A DNA stretch of 64,000 nt from NCBI GenBank assembly GCA_039698035.1, contig JBDKSW010000014.1, forward strand, positions 186,001-250,000, given 5' to 3'. Below are positions 1 to 9,802 of this stretch, piece by piece; position 1 is the first letter of the stretch; every line of letters starts with the position of its first letter. A model generated the notes under the pieces. That model worked only from the letters and a program-made list of their open reading frames with translations. It ran no database searches and was not told the DNA's origin. The stretch comes from JAJFUI01 sp039698035. GTDB lineage: Bacteria > Planctomycetota > Planctomycetia > Pirellulales > Thermoguttaceae. Made by a program: the position numbers and the translations under genes.

Positions 1-857
1 GCACCCTGGGCTCGGGCAACCATTTTCTCGAGGTCCAGATCGTCGAGGAGATCTGCGACGCCGAGGCCAGTCGAACGATGGGCCTCGAACAGGGCGCCGT
101 CTGCGTGATGATCCATTCTGGATCGCGCGGTCTGGGCTATCAGGTCTGCGACGACTCGCTGGTCGATCTGCGAAAAGCGCCGGCCAAATACGGCATCGAA
201 TTGCCCGATCGCCAGTTGGCCTGCGCGCCGGTCGAAAGCCCCGAGGGACAGCATTATCTGCGAGCCATGCGGTGCGCCGCGAACTTCGCCTGGGCGAACC
301 GGCAACTGCTGATGTGGCAAACACGCGAGGCGTTCGCCGACTTCTTCGGCCAGCCGTGGGAATCGCTCCAGATGGGGCTGGTCTACGACGTGGCTCACAA
401 TATTGCGAAACTGGAGGAGCACACGATCGACGGGCAGCGCAAGACCGTCTGTGTCCATCGCAAGGGAGCGACCCGCGCATTCCCGCCAGGACACCCCGAT
501 GTGCCTGAACAGTACCGTTCGATCGGCCAGCCGGTCATCATCCCGGGCGACATGGGCCGCGCCAGTTGGGTGCTGGTCGGCCAGCCTGGCAGCATGGAGA
601 AAACGTTTGGCACGACGTGCCACGGAGCCGGTCGCGTCATGAGCCGCACGGCCGCCATCCAGCATGCCCGGGGGCGGCGGATCGACCGCGAGTTGGCTGA
701 GCAGGGGATCATCGCCAAATGCCGAAGCTGGAAAGGGCTGGCCGAGGAGCAGCCGGCCGCCTATAAGGACGTGAGCCTCGTCGTCGACGTGGTGCATCGG
801 GCAGGCCTGGCGAGCAAAGTCGCCCGGCTCCGACCGGTCGGCGTCGTGAAGGGATGA
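1..857 (+). CDS. rtcB: RtcB-type RNA ligase, C-terminal part (5' truncated by window)
   Basis: RtcB joins RNA 2',3'-cyclic phosphate or 3'-phosphate ends to 5'-OH ends, using GTP and Mn2+, in tRNA and RNA repair. The open frame runs in from the window edge (first full codon at base 3) and begins TLGSGNHFLEVQIVEE, the family's GNHF metal-site motif. It continues with HSGSRGLG and ends in VARLRPVGVVKG, the typical RtcB C-terminus. The CHGAGR motif (His codon at 621-623) carries the histidine that is guanylylated in characterised RtcB enzymes. About 284 residues are visible of a usual 390-480, so the N-terminal portion lies outside the window. The internal ATG at 78 is not a real start, because homology continues upstream of it. 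The FAH-family gene follows after 40 bp on the same strand, but no functional link is apparent. Confidence 0.95.
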   Translation, partial: TLGSGNHFLEVQIVEEICDAEASRTMGLEQGAVCVMIHSGSRGLGYQVCDDSLVDLRKAPAKYGIELPDRQLACAPVESPEGQHYLRAMRCAANFAWANRQLLMWQTREAFADFFGQPWESLQMGLVYDVAHNIAKLEEHTIDGQRKTVCVHRKGATRAFPPGHPDVPEQYRSIGQPVIIPGDMGRASWVLVGQPGSMEKTFGTTCHGAGRVMSRTAAIQHARGRRIDRELAEQGIIAKCRSWKGLAEEQPAAYKDVSLVVDVVHRAGLASKVARLRPVGVVKG

Positions 858-897
858 GGAATCGCAATCAGCAGCATCACACCTTCTTGGATTTCCG

Positions 898-1704
898 ATG
901 AAAATCATTCGCTACCTCGACCCCGACCGTCAGCCGCAATACGCGGCCCTTCAGCCCGATGGCGCCTCCTTGGAAATCGAGGGCGACATCTTCGGCCAAT
1001 ATTCGGTGACCGGGCGATCGGCCAACGTGGTCAAGCTGCTGGCCCCCATCGCCCCGTCGAACATCATGGGCATCGGCCTGAACTATCGCCGCCATGCGGC
1101 CGAGGGCAACCGCGCACTGCCTGAATACCCGGTACTTTTCATGAAAAACACCGGAGCGGTCCAGAATCCGGGCGATCCGATCCTGCTTCCCAAGCATCTT
1201 CGGAGCGATGAGGTCGATTACGAATGCGAGCTGGCCGTGGTCATCGGTCGCACGTGCAAAAACGTGCCGCGCGAGCGGGCATTGGACTACGTCCTCGGCT
1301 ACATGTGCGCCAACGATGTCAGCGCCCGCGATTGGCAAAACCGCCGCGGCGGCGGCCAGTGGTGCCGGGGCAAGACTTTCGACACGTTCGCGCCGTTGGG
1401 CCCATGCCTCGTCACGACCGACGAACTCCCCAATCCCAACGCCCTGGCCATCAAGCTGGACATCGGCGGCGAAGTATTGCAGGACGGGAACACAAATGAT
1501 ATGATCTTTGACGTGCCGACGCTGATCGAGTTTCTCAGCGGAAGCACGACCCTCCCACCTGGCACTGTAATCCTCACCGGTACGCCGCACGGCGTCGGTT
1601 TCGCCCGCAAACCACCTCGTTGGCTCCAGTCGGGCGACATCGTCACCGTCACGATCGAACGCATTGGCTCGTTGACCAACCCTGTGGCCGACGAACCGAG
1701 CTAG
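898..1704 (+). CDS. Fumarylacetoacetate hydrolase (FAH) family protein
   Basis: This 268-residue protein has the FAH C-terminal fold, a metal-dependent C-C hydrolase/isomerase/decarboxylase scaffold. The region around residues 104-115 carries the E-x-E metal motif in DYECELAVVIG. It is followed by ANDVSARDWQ, GKTFDTFAPLGPCLVT and TGTPHGVGF, all family hallmarks. The length fits single-domain members such as acylpyruvases, oxaloacetate tautomerases and 2-hydroxyhepta-2,4-diene-1,7-dioate isomerases, and the sequence alone does not separate these. The ATG at 898 is preferred because the protein begins directly with the family N-terminus, although no strong Shine-Dalgarno sequence is visible. 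It sits 40 bp after rtcB and 65 bp before a secreted glycosidase, and neither neighbour fixes a substrate. Confidence 0.9.
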   Translation: MKIIRYLDPDRQPQYAALQPDGASLEIEGDIFGQYSVTGRSANVVKLLAPIAPSNIMGIGLNYRRHAAEGNRALPEYPVLFMKNTGAVQNPGDPILLPKHLRSDEVDYECELAVVIGRTCKNVPRERALDYVLGYMCANDVSARDWQNRRGGGQWCRGKTFDTFAPLGPCLVTTDELPNPNALAIKLDIGGEVLQDGNTNDMIFDVPTLIEFLSGSTTLPPGTVILTGTPHGVGFARKPPRWLQSGDIVTVTIERIGSLTNPVADEPS

Positions 1705-1769
1705 TGGAACTGCTTCCGGCCAAGGCCCTCCTGAACCGCCCTACCACCTAAAAAAGTTGGAGACCTGCC

Positions 1770-4700
1770 ATGTCGTCACGCTATTCCGTCTTTGCACGCA
1801 TGCTTGCCCTTGGCTTTGTTGCCTCCATTCTTTTCGTGGCCTGTTCGCGCCACCCGCAGCAGACATCCGGCAGTCAAAGCAGCGGTCTTCGGGCCTGGGC
1901 CGAGACCGCATTGCTCGCGCCGTCTGCCGGCACCAAACCGGCCGCCGGAGCGAACTTCTCCACCGAGTTCCCCGTCACGTTCAGCCTGGTAACGCGCCGA
2001 ATCGACCAGAGCAAGCTCCCCTTTCTGGAACTCTGCCAGCAGGATCATGGCAAGCTCATGTCGGGCAAGTCCGTCATGGGCAACCCGCTGCGACTCGGCT
2101 CGAAGTCCTACCAGCACGGCCTGGGGACGCATTCGGTCAGCATGATTCGAGTTCTGCTCAACAAACCGGCCGAGCGTTTCACGGCCGAGGTTGGCGTCAA
2201 CGCCGACACGAAAGTTGGCCAGGTCGCGTTCGCGGTCGAGGTGGCCGGCAAGGAGGTCTACCGCTCGGCTCCGTGCAAGGGCGGCGATGCGCCGGTCGCG
2301 GTTTCCGTCGCGCTGGGCGGCGCCAAGGAGTTCGTCCTCCGCGTGTTGGAGGCCAACGCCGATCCAACGTGCGACTGGGCCGACTGGTGCGATCCCAAGG
2401 TGACTTATACGGACAAGACCAGCCAGTGGCTCGACGCGATGCCCGTCTACGATCCAACCTCGGACGCCTGCTGCGCGAGGACGCCTTCCACCAAGTTGCT
2501 GCCGAAGTGGACCAGAACGCACGAGATCCTTGCACCCCGGCAGGGCGTCGAGTTGCACCGCGTCACGTACACGGACCCGGCCACCGGCCTGAAGGTCAGC
2601 TCCGAGATCAAGTTGTTCAAGGATTATTCGGCCGTCGAGTGGGTCGCGCGATTCACCAATACGGGCAGCAAGGACTCGCCAATCGTCGCCGACGTTCGCG
2701 GGCTGAACACGCGGTTGGACTTGCCCAAGGATTCGGCCACGTTGCACTACGCCCAGGGTTCGAGATGCAACACTTTCGTCGACGCGAAGACGAAAACGGG
2801 CTACGACTTTCAGCCCTATCAGATGCCGGTTGCGCCGAAAACCTCGCGTAGCTTCGATTCGCTCGATCTGTCGTCCACACAGTGGCTGCCGTTCTACAAT
2901 CTGCAATGGAACGGCGGCGGGCTGATCTGGGCCATCGGCTGGTCCGGCCGTTGGCAGTTCGACATCCGCCGCGACGCCGACAAGACCATTTCGCTTGAGG
3001 CCGGCCAGCGAACGCTCTACACGCGACTGCACCCCGGCGAAAGCATCCGCACGCCGCGCATGTTGCTCATGTCCTGGGAAGGCAATGACCGGCTCCGCGG
3101 CCATAACGCTTGGCGGCGGCTCATCCTCGCCCACTACGCGCCGCGTCACGAGGGCAAGCTGCAGATGCCGCCCATCGCATCGATGGGCCACCTCTGGGCC
3201 GGCGGCGGCGGCCCCAAGATGAACCACGCCTCGTCGCTCGCCTGGATCGACAAACTGGTGGAAATCGGCGGTGAAGTCTTTTGGATGGACGCCGGTTGGT
3301 ATTGCCCAGGCACGTGGACCGACACGTTCGGAACCTGGGACCCGGACCCAACCAAGTTTCCCCACGGTCTGAAGGCGCTCGCCGATGCCACGCACGCCAA
3401 GGGCATGAAGTTCCTCCTCTGGTTCTGCGAACAGAACGTGCAACGGGACTCCGACATTGCGAAGCGACATCCAGAGTGGGTGTATAACGCCACGTTCGAT
3501 GTCTCGAATCCCGACGCCCGTAAGTGGCTGACCGAGTACATCTCGAAGCGTCTCGCCGCCTGGAACGTCGACATGTATCGCCACGACGGCGGCTTCACGT
3601 ACCTGACGGTCCATGACACGCCGGAACGCCAGGGCATTACCGAAAACCACGGCATCGAGGGTTGGTATGCCCACTGGGACGCCCTGCTGGCCAAACATCC
3701 AGGGCTGATGATCGACAACTGCGCCGGCGGCGGCCAGAACATCGATCTGGAGACGACGATGCGAAGCGTGCCGCTCTGGCAGAGCGACGTGGAATGCGGC
3801 CCGCCAGCCCCAGGCGATCCCAACGGCCTGTCGATGGTCCAGGTGCAGAACGCCACGCTGGATCTCTACGTGCCACTGCACGCCACAGGCGTTTGGGGAA
3901 TGGAGAACGACCCGTATTGGTTCCGCAGCGCGGCCACGACGGGCGTCTCGATCTGCGAGGGAATTATCGAACCGGCGTTCAACACGGTCCAGGCGAAACG
4001 TTGCAACGACGAACTGAAGTCGTTGCGAGAACTGCGGCTGGGCGACTTCTACCCGCTTACGGACATCAATCTCGACGACACGCGGCCCTGCGCCTGGGAG
4101 TTTTACCGCCCCGATCTGCACAAGGGCTTTGCGATGGTCTTTCGTCGAGGAGGCTGTAAGCAAAACGAGACCGCCCTGAAGCTGCGCGGCATCGAGCCGG
4201 GCGCCAAATACCGGGTGACTTTCGCCGACGAGAACAAGACGCGGGTGATGACCTCCACAGAACTCGAAAACCTGAGCGTCACGATTGCCCCGCCGCCCAA
4301 GGTCATTCCGGCCGCCAAGGAGAGCCAAGTCGCGCTGAGCGCCTCGCCCAAGAACAACGGCGTTTCGCTGCGCGCCGAGGACAGCGAGTCGAAGAACGCG
4401 CCAGTGACGGTCGGCGGCCGCGAGGCCTGGCGGTCTGTCAAGGGCGGAATGACTTACTTCGTGGTTGAGAACCCGGCAAATCGTGATGGGCTGACGCCGA
4501 AGGTCCACCTCGAAATCGAATACTTCGACGAAGGCACCGGCACGGTCCAAATCAAGTACGATTCGAGCGATCAGGCCGTCACGACCGTGCCGGCCGCTCC
4601 GGGCGCTTGGAAAGTCGCCGGCACGTTCACACTTGCCAACACCAAGAAGTGGAAGACCTTCCAGTGCAACATCGACGACGCCCTGTTCGGCGGTCGATGC

Positions 4701-4847
4701 AACGGCGCCGACATTCGGCTCGACTTCGACCCGGCCACGCCGCCCGCCGTCGCCTCCTTGAAGCTGACGAACCGGATGCGCACGGGCGACACGATCACGT
4801 TGCCTCCGCGCCCCCACAGTGTGCTGGTCGTCTTTGAAAAGCTCTGA
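1770..4847 (+). CDS. Secreted NPCBM plus GH36-like alpha-galactosidase/glycosidase
   Basis: A 1,025-residue exported enzyme expected to hydrolyse alpha-linked galactosides or related glycans outside the cytoplasm. Residues 1-26 form a signal peptide ending FVACS, possibly a non-canonical lipobox. An NPCBM carbohydrate-binding module at about residues 100-210 shows QHGLGTHS and CDWADW. A clan-D GH36-like TIM barrel spans about 470-770, with EVFWMDAGWYCPG, KGMKFLLWFCEQN, an Asp in MYRHDGGF at the nucleophile position, and LMIDNCAGGGQNID followed by WQSDV, whose Asp is the likely acid/base. The C-terminal 250 residues look like beta-sandwich modules. GGAG at 1759-1762 supports the ATG at 1770. 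The residue assignments are by analogy with GH36, and the exact substrate is unknown. No transporter lies next to it. Confidence 0.85.
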   Translation: MSSRYSVFARMLALGFVASILFVACSRHPQQTSGSQSSGLRAWAETALLAPSAGTKPAAGANFSTEFPVTFSLVTRRIDQSKLPFLELCQQDHGKLMSGKSVMGNPLRLGSKSYQHGLGTHSVSMIRVLLNKPAERFTAEVGVNADTKVGQVAFAVEVAGKEVYRSAPCKGGDAPVAVSVALGGAKEFVLRVLEANADPTCDWADWCDPKVTYTDKTSQWLDAMPVYDPTSDACCARTPSTKLLPKWTRTHEILAPRQGVELHRVTYTDPATGLKVSSEIKLFKDYSAVEWVARFTNTGSKDSPIVADVRGLNTRLDLPKDSATLHYAQGSRCNTFVDAKTKTGYDFQPYQMPVAPKTSRSFDSLDLSSTQWLPFYNLQWNGGGLIWAIGWSGRWQFDIRRDADKTISLEAGQRTLYTRLHPGESIRTPRMLLMSWEGNDRLRGHNAWRRLILAHYAPRHEGKLQMPPIASMGHLWAGGGGPKMNHASSLAWIDKLVEIGGEVFWMDAGWYCPGTWTDTFGTWDPDPTKFPHGLKALADATHAKGMKFLLWFCEQNVQRDSDIAKRHPEWVYNATFDVSNPDARKWLTEYISKRLAAWNVDMYRHDGGFTYLTVHDTPERQGITENHGIEGWYAHWDALLAKHPGLMIDNCAGGGQNIDLETTMRSVPLWQSDVECGPPAPGDPNGLSMVQVQNATLDLYVPLHATGVWGMENDPYWFRSAATTGVSICEGIIEPAFNTVQAKRCNDELKSLRELRLGDFYPLTDINLDDTRPCAWEFYRPDLHKGFAMVFRRGGCKQNETALKLRGIEPGAKYRVTFADENKTRVMTSTELENLSVTIAPPPKVIPAAKESQVALSASPKNNGVSLRAEDSESKNAPVTVGGREAWRSVKGGMTYFVVENPANRDGLTPKVHLEIEYFDEGTGTVQIKYDSSDQAVTTVPAAPGAWKVAGTFTLANTKKWKTFQCNIDDALFGGRCNGADIRLDFDPATPPAVASLKLTNRMRTGDTITLPPRPHSVLVVFEKL

Positions 4848-4914
4848 CAGACCTCGTTTCCGAATCGTTCGACCTGGAAACCAACGGCAACGACCCGGTT
4901 CCAACGGTGAGAGC

Positions 4915-4948
4915 GCGCGGCCCACAACAACCGAGCCGTGGGCCGCGC
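4915..4948. terminator. GC-rich hairpin after the GH36-like gene
   Basis: An 11-bp perfect inverted repeat (arms 4915-4925 and 4938-4948, 12-base loop) lies 67 bp after the glycosidase stop. There is no U-tract, so this is either a factor-assisted terminator or a transcript-end stabilising hairpin. Confidence 0.4.
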
Positions 4949-5122
4949 AATCGCTGGCCGGCGATTCGTTGCTGAATCGGAAGGAGCGTTCGCCTGGCCC
5001 CATACCACTTTGGATTATGGTGCGACTCCCCCTATTGGTAGACCTTGTGTCGGTCCCCGCCGCGCGCATACTGAAAGGTTTCTGTCTCGCAGACTGCCGT
5101 AACCCTTAGAGGAGAGCCGACC

Positions 5123-7267
5123 GTGTCGGAACATTCAGTCGTGGCGCCGAAGCTTGATGCCGTCTTCTATCCCCAATCCGTCGCCGTCGTCGGCGCGTCC
5201 ACGCGGCCGGGCACCGTTGGCAACGATATCTTTCGCAACCTGCTCTACGCTGAATTCAACGGTTCGGTTTACCCCGTAAATCCCAAGGCCAAGTCGATCC
5301 TTGGCGTTCACTCGTACCCGACGCTGGGCGACATCCCAGGCCCCGTCGATCTGGCCATCCTGATCGTGCCGGCGCCTGCCGTGCTGAGCATCGTTGACGA
5401 GGCCATTGCCAAGGGCGTCAAGGCCCTGGTCGTCATTTCGGCCGGCTTCAAGGAAGTGGGCGCCGAGGGCGCTGCTCTCGAAATCAAGCTTCGCGACAAG
5501 GTCCGCGCCGCCGGCATTCCGCTAATCGGCCCCAACTGTCTGGGTGTCATCAACACGGATCCGACGGTCCGGATGAACGCGGCTTTCGGTCGCAAAATGC
5601 CCGACCCCGGCAACTTGGCGTTCATCTCGCAAAGCGGCGCCCTCTGCACGTCGGTGCTCGACTACGCCGAAGATCGCCAAATCGGCTTTAGCAAGTTCAT
5701 CAGCTTCGGCAACAAGGCCGACATCAACGAAATCGATCTGCTCGACTACCTGGCCAAAGACGAAAAGACTTCCGTCATCGCCATGTATCTCGAAGACGTG
5801 ACCAACGGCCGGCGATTCATCGAGACCGTTCGCGACATCTTCTGGAAAACGCGCAAGCCGATGTTGTGCCTGAAGTCCGGTCGTTCGCCGGAAGGCGCCC
5901 GGGCCGTCAGCAGCCACACGGGCTCGCTGGCTGGTTCCGACTCGGTCTACGACGCCCTGCTGATTCAGAGCGGCGTCCAACGCGTCGACACGATCGCCGA
6001 GTTGTTCGACTACGCCGCGCTCTACACGACCCAACCCATGCCGCGCGGCAACCGGTTGGCGATCATCACCAACGCCGGTGGCCCAGGCATCATGGCCACG
6101 GACGCCGCGGTTCGCCATGGTCTGAAGCTGGCCGAGCTGACCGAGGCGACCAAGGAGAAGCTGAAGGGCTCGCTGCCCAGCACGGCTTCGCTCCGCAACC
6201 CGGTCGATGTGATCGGCGATGCCCGGGCCGATCGCTATAAGGCGGCCGTCCGAACCGTGTTGGAAGACGAGAACGTCGACATGGGCATCGTCATTCTGAC
6301 CCCGCAGTCGATGACCGAGATTGAAGCAACCGCCGCCGTCGTGCCCGAGGCCGTCAAGGGCGTCGATAAGCCGGTGGTCTGCTCGTTCATGGGGGCCAAG
6401 GACGTCGCGCCCGGCGTGAAGTTGCTTCGCGCGGCCGGCGTGCCGAGCTACGCGTTCCCCGAAGACGGCGTCAAGAGTCTGGCCGCCGCCAACTGGCTCG
6501 TCGCCTTGCAAGAGATCCCGCGGCGTCAGATGCCCGAACTCAAGGGGCTCGATGTCGACCGCGCCAAGAAGTTGATTGCCGATCTGCTCAACGATCACGA
6601 AAAGCGTTATCTGACCCAGGCCGACTGCCGCCCGCTGTTCGCCTGCTACGGGCTGCCGCTGCTCAAGAGCGCCGTGGCCGCCAATGTCGAAGAGGCGGTC
6701 AAGGCGGTCGAGTCCTTCGGCACGCCAGTCGTCATGAAAGTCATGTCGGCCGATGTGGTCCACAAGTTTGATGCCGGCGGCGTGCTCCTCAACATCAACG
6801 GCGGCGAGGAAGCTCGCGCGGCCTACAAGAACATTCTGGCCAACGTTGAGAAGGCCGTGCCGGGCGCGAAGATCGAGGGCATCTTGATCGAGGAGATGGC
6901 ACGCAAGGGCGTCGAGGTCATCCTGGGCGCAAGCCGCGACGAGCGCTTTGGCCCGCTCATGATGTTCGGCCTGGGCGGCACGCTGGTCGAAGTGCTGAAG
7001 GACGTGTCCTTCCGCTTGGCCCCGATGTGGCAAACCTCAGCCGAGCGCATGGTGCGTCAAATCCGCTCGTTCAAGGTGCTCGACGGGTTCCGCGGCGCTC
7101 CGCCTTCCGACATCAACGCGATCATCGACACACTGTTGCGGCTCTCCGCGATGGTCTGCAACCATCCCGAGATTTCCGAGTGCGACATCAACCCGTTGAT
7201 CGTCCACGCCAACGGCCAGGGCTGCTCGGTGGCCGACAGCCGGATCATGCTGCGGCGCATCAAGTAG
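5123..7267 (+). CDS. Acyl-CoA synthetase, NDP/ADP-forming (fused alpha-beta type)
   Basis: This enzyme interconverts an acyl-CoA plus ADP and phosphate with the free acid plus CoA and ATP (acetate-CoA ligase ADP-forming family). Residues 1-140 form the CoA-binding Rossmann domain (VAVVGASTRPGTVGNDIFRN). Residues about 150-460 are the succinyl-CoA-ligase-like flavodoxin domains, with GPNCLGVINT, FISQSGALCTSVLDYA and SHTGSLAGSD; the His in SHTGS is a candidate phospho-histidine. Residues about 490-710 are an ATP-grasp domain with VVMKVMSADVVHKFDAGGV and a closing ECDINPLIV. The 714-residue length fits the fused alpha-beta architecture without the acetyltransferase domain of PatZ-like proteins. 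The GTG start at 5123 is preceded by GAGGAGAG at a good distance. It converges on the helicase gene across a palindromic element. Confidence 0.92.
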   Translation: MSEHSVVAPKLDAVFYPQSVAVVGASTRPGTVGNDIFRNLLYAEFNGSVYPVNPKAKSILGVHSYPTLGDIPGPVDLAILIVPAPAVLSIVDEAIAKGVKALVVISAGFKEVGAEGAALEIKLRDKVRAAGIPLIGPNCLGVINTDPTVRMNAAFGRKMPDPGNLAFISQSGALCTSVLDYAEDRQIGFSKFISFGNKADINEIDLLDYLAKDEKTSVIAMYLEDVTNGRRFIETVRDIFWKTRKPMLCLKSGRSPEGARAVSSHTGSLAGSDSVYDALLIQSGVQRVDTIAELFDYAALYTTQPMPRGNRLAIITNAGGPGIMATDAAVRHGLKLAELTEATKEKLKGSLPSTASLRNPVDVIGDARADRYKAAVRTVLEDENVDMGIVILTPQSMTEIEATAAVVPEAVKGVDKPVVCSFMGAKDVAPGVKLLRAAGVPSYAFPEDGVKSLAAANWLVALQEIPRRQMPELKGLDVDRAKKLIADLLNDHEKRYLTQADCRPLFACYGLPLLKSAVAANVEEAVKAVESFGTPVVMKVMSADVVHKFDAGGVLLNINGGEEARAAYKNILANVEKAVPGAKIEGILIEEMARKGVEVILGASRDERFGPLMMFGLGGTLVEVLKDVSFRLAPMWQTSAERMVRQIRSFKVLDGFRGAPPSDINAIIDTLLRLSAMVCNHPEISECDINPLIVHANGQGCSVADSRIMLRRIK

Positions 7268-7297
7268 CAGCCGGCAGACCACGGTCTCTCAAGAGTT

Positions 7298-7342
7298 CTC
7301 GCCCTCCCCCTCTCCCGCCCTGGGAGAGGGGGCGACGGCGAG
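7298..7342. repeat. REP-like palindrome (CCCTCTCCC / GGGAGAGGG type)
   Basis: An imperfect palindrome between two convergent genes. The inner arms are a perfect 11-bp match (7306-7316 and 7322-7332, 5-base loop) and the outer arms CTCGCC and GGCGAG also pair (7298-7303, 7337-7342). A related element lies at 38416-38452. Sequences of this C/T-rich arm type recur as dispersed intergenic hairpins in many bacteria. Here it could act as a bidirectional transcript end. Confidence 0.65.
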
Positions 7343-7419
7343 GGCCGGTTGTCGCACGGCGCGAGATCGATTCCGCGACGTCAAGGCGGCTGCCTTGCCT
7401 CTTCGATCCCAATCGGCTC

Positions 7420-9558
7420 TCACCAACCGACGTCCCACACGGTTCGGTACGCCTTCAGACCCTCGACGTATTCGAGCATTCGCTGATAGAACGGATCGCT
7501 GGCCAAAGTCGCGCTGTCGCCGATGACGACCAGTTTGCGCCGCGCGCGGGTCATCGCGACGTTCATCCGTCGAACGTCGCCCAGGAATCCGATCTCGCCC
7601 TTGGCGTTCGAGCGCACCAGCGAAAACACCACGGCCTCCTTCTCTCGCCCTTGAAAACCGTCCACGCTGTCGATCTCCAGGCCGGGCACGTCGAGCAACT
7701 CACGCAGGAGGCGCACCTGGGCCGCATAGGGCGAGATGACGGCGATGTCGGGCGGCGCGAGGCCAGCGTCCAGCAACTCTTGCACCTTGCGACGCGCTAG
7801 TTCGGCCTCCTGCCGGTTCAGACGGCTCTCGCCGTCCGGTTCCAGCGATTCGTCGAAGCTGGCCCCAGCCGTGTCGATGAACTCGATCGGCTCGCGTGTC
7901 GTCTGCGCATCCTGAACGTCGGGCAACTCGGCCAGCACATGACGCCGGACGGAAGCGTCGGCCTCCAGCGCGCCGTCGTAAAACTCGGCCGAAGAGAAGC
8001 CCATGATAGCCTCGTGCATGCGGTACTGCACGGTCAGGCGGTGGGCAATCCGCGGCCCATAAAGCTTCATGATTCGCTCGAAGAGGCTGACGCCAAATCC
8101 ATCGGCGGCCGCTTCTCGGCTCACCACCGTCGGCGGCAGTTGGCAATGGTCGCCCGCCAAGACAACGCGATCGCATCGCAACAGCGGGATCCAGCAGCCC
8201 GGCTCGGTGCTCTGGCAAGCCTCGTCGATGACGGCCAGGTCGAAACGGCGATTGCCCAAGACTTGGCTGTCGAGGCCGGTCGTCGTGGCGCACAGGACGC
8301 TCGCCGAACCAAGGATGCTTTCAACCGCCTGCTGTTCCAGACGCCGAGCATCGGCCAGCAGAGATTTGGCGTCCTCGCGGAGCTGGCGGCGAGCCCCCGG
8401 CTTGGGCGCCGCTCGCGTGAAGCGGTTCGCTTCGCGGAACAGCGACAGAGCCTGCTTGACGAACTTTCGGGCAAGCCGCACGTCCTGATGCCGCTCGACC
8501 AGCAGATCGAGCGTGTGGGCTCGCAACTCGGGCAGTACGCGGGCCGGATGCCCCAGACGCACGGCCCGCTCTCCGAAGCCCAGCAGCCGCTCGAAAACAT
8601 TGTCCACGGCCAGATTGCTCGGCGCGCAGGCCAGCACCTTGCGCCCGCGCCGCACCGCTTGACGGATGAGCTCGACCACGGCCGTCGTCTTACCCGTGCC
8701 AGGCGGTCCGTGAATCAGGGCCACATCGCGCGCGGAAAGAGCGAATTGCACGGCCTCGCGCTGGGCCGCGTTCAAGCCGCCGTCCAATGGCCGAACCGCC
8801 GGATCGACGCCGAACTCGGGCTGCCGCTCGCCCAACAGCACGTCGCGGAGGATGGCCGAGCGGTCCCCCCGCGCGTGTCCCGCTTGCTCCAAGGCGGCCC
8901 GCTGTCGGACGGCGGCCACCTCGTCGAACGAGAGGTCGATGCGCCAAGTCTCATGATCGGCCAGATCCTCCGGCAGTCGATCGAGGGCGACACCAAGCGA
9001 CTGGTCATTCCGTTGGCACACGACGCCGCGATGATGCGGCTGCCCGTCCTTGGACGCCTGAGGGGAAAGAACCACCGGGCTGCCGACGCCAAGCCGCGTC
9101 CAGGGAAGCGGCTTTTCTCCGCGCCGGCCAAGGGTCACCAGATATCGGCCGCCAAGCCCGGACTCTTCGCCAACGACCGCCAAATCCAGCAGCGTGTTGC
9201 CGGTCTGCTGGGCCAATTCCGGTCGGAGCCGTCGGGCCTGCTCGGCCGCTCGTTGGGCCTCGGCGCGGCTTTCCATGTCCAGCAGCCGAGCCATGCGACC
9301 GAAGTGTCCTTCGTCGCCGCGGCCCGCGGAGATCGCTCCGCTGGTCCAGACCCGCACCCGGCGATCGCCGAGCTGTCGGCCGTCCAGTGCCTTGACGGCC
9401 TTGGCCTGCCAACCTTCCGGGATTTCGACGACGGCCTGCTTCCCCTGCAACTCGATTCGCCCGACGCGACCGCGATCCAGATCGGCCGTTTCAAGGAACG
9501 CGAGGATGTCCGATTTGGTCGCTCGGCGGGGCAGCGGCTCGATGTGCAGCAAGGGCAT
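7420..9558 (-). CDS. UPF1/IGHMBP2-like superfamily 1 DNA/RNA helicase
   Basis: An ATP-dependent helicase of the DNA2/NAM7/UPF1 group. The N-terminal 70 residues resemble a DbpA-type RNA-binding domain (LLHIEPLPRRATKSDILAF), which suggests an RNA or RNP substrate. Then follow the SF1 motifs: GPPGTGKTTAVVELI (Walker A, about residue 295), AVIDEACQSTEP (DEAC box), LAGDHCQLPPTV (motif III), QYRMHEAIMGF (motif IV), VDGFQGREKEAVVFSLVRSN (motif V) and NVAMTRARRKLVVIGD (motif VI). The ATG at 9558 is used; a TTG three codons upstream (9567) is also in frame and neither has a clear ribosome site. It is transcribed towards the acyl-CoA synthetase gene. The family assignment is firm, but the cellular role is unknown. 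Confidence 0.9.
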   Translation of the reverse strand: MPLLHIEPLPRRATKSDILAFLETADLDRGRVGRIELQGKQAVVEIPEGWQAKAVKALDGRQLGDRRVRVWTSGAISAGRGDEGHFGRMARLLDMESRAEAQRAAEQARRLRPELAQQTGNTLLDLAVVGEESGLGGRYLVTLGRRGEKPLPWTRLGVGSPVVLSPQASKDGQPHHRGVVCQRNDQSLGVALDRLPEDLADHETWRIDLSFDEVAAVRQRAALEQAGHARGDRSAILRDVLLGERQPEFGVDPAVRPLDGGLNAAQREAVQFALSARDVALIHGPPGTGKTTAVVELIRQAVRRGRKVLACAPSNLAVDNVFERLLGFGERAVRLGHPARVLPELRAHTLDLLVERHQDVRLARKFVKQALSLFREANRFTRAAPKPGARRQLREDAKSLLADARRLEQQAVESILGSASVLCATTTGLDSQVLGNRRFDLAVIDEACQSTEPGCWIPLLRCDRVVLAGDHCQLPPTVVSREAAADGFGVSLFERIMKLYGPRIAHRLTVQYRMHEAIMGFSSAEFYDGALEADASVRRHVLAELPDVQDAQTTREPIEFIDTAGASFDESLEPDGESRLNRQEAELARRKVQELLDAGLAPPDIAVISPYAAQVRLLRELLDVPGLEIDSVDGFQGREKEAVVFSLVRSNAKGEIGFLGDVRRMNVAMTRARRKLVVIGDSATLASDPFYQRMLEYVEGLKAYRTVWDVGW

Positions 9559-9802
9559 TGAGGGCAAGTCTCATGGGGGGGCCGGTGTCGGCCGGTGTCA
9601 AATCGACCGACTCGCGGCAAACGCCAGCAAACTTGGCGGCGTCTTGCGCGCGGGGTCGCTCCGTTAATCTACAGCTTACCCAGTTTCGCCGCGACACCAA
9701 AGTTCGCGTCAACTGCACGGAGCCTTGGCGTCGCGACCGCTAAAAGCGGAAAAGTTACCGAAGCCCACTCAATTTACCAGACCGGCAAAGCCGAAGAATT
9801 CG

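Noticed and set aside
1776..5069. A 1,097-codon minus-strand open frame antisense to the GH36-like gene
   Set aside because: The plus-strand frame has a signal peptide, NPCBM and GH36 motifs. The antisense frame is Arg/Val-rich without motifs, as expected from high third-position GC.
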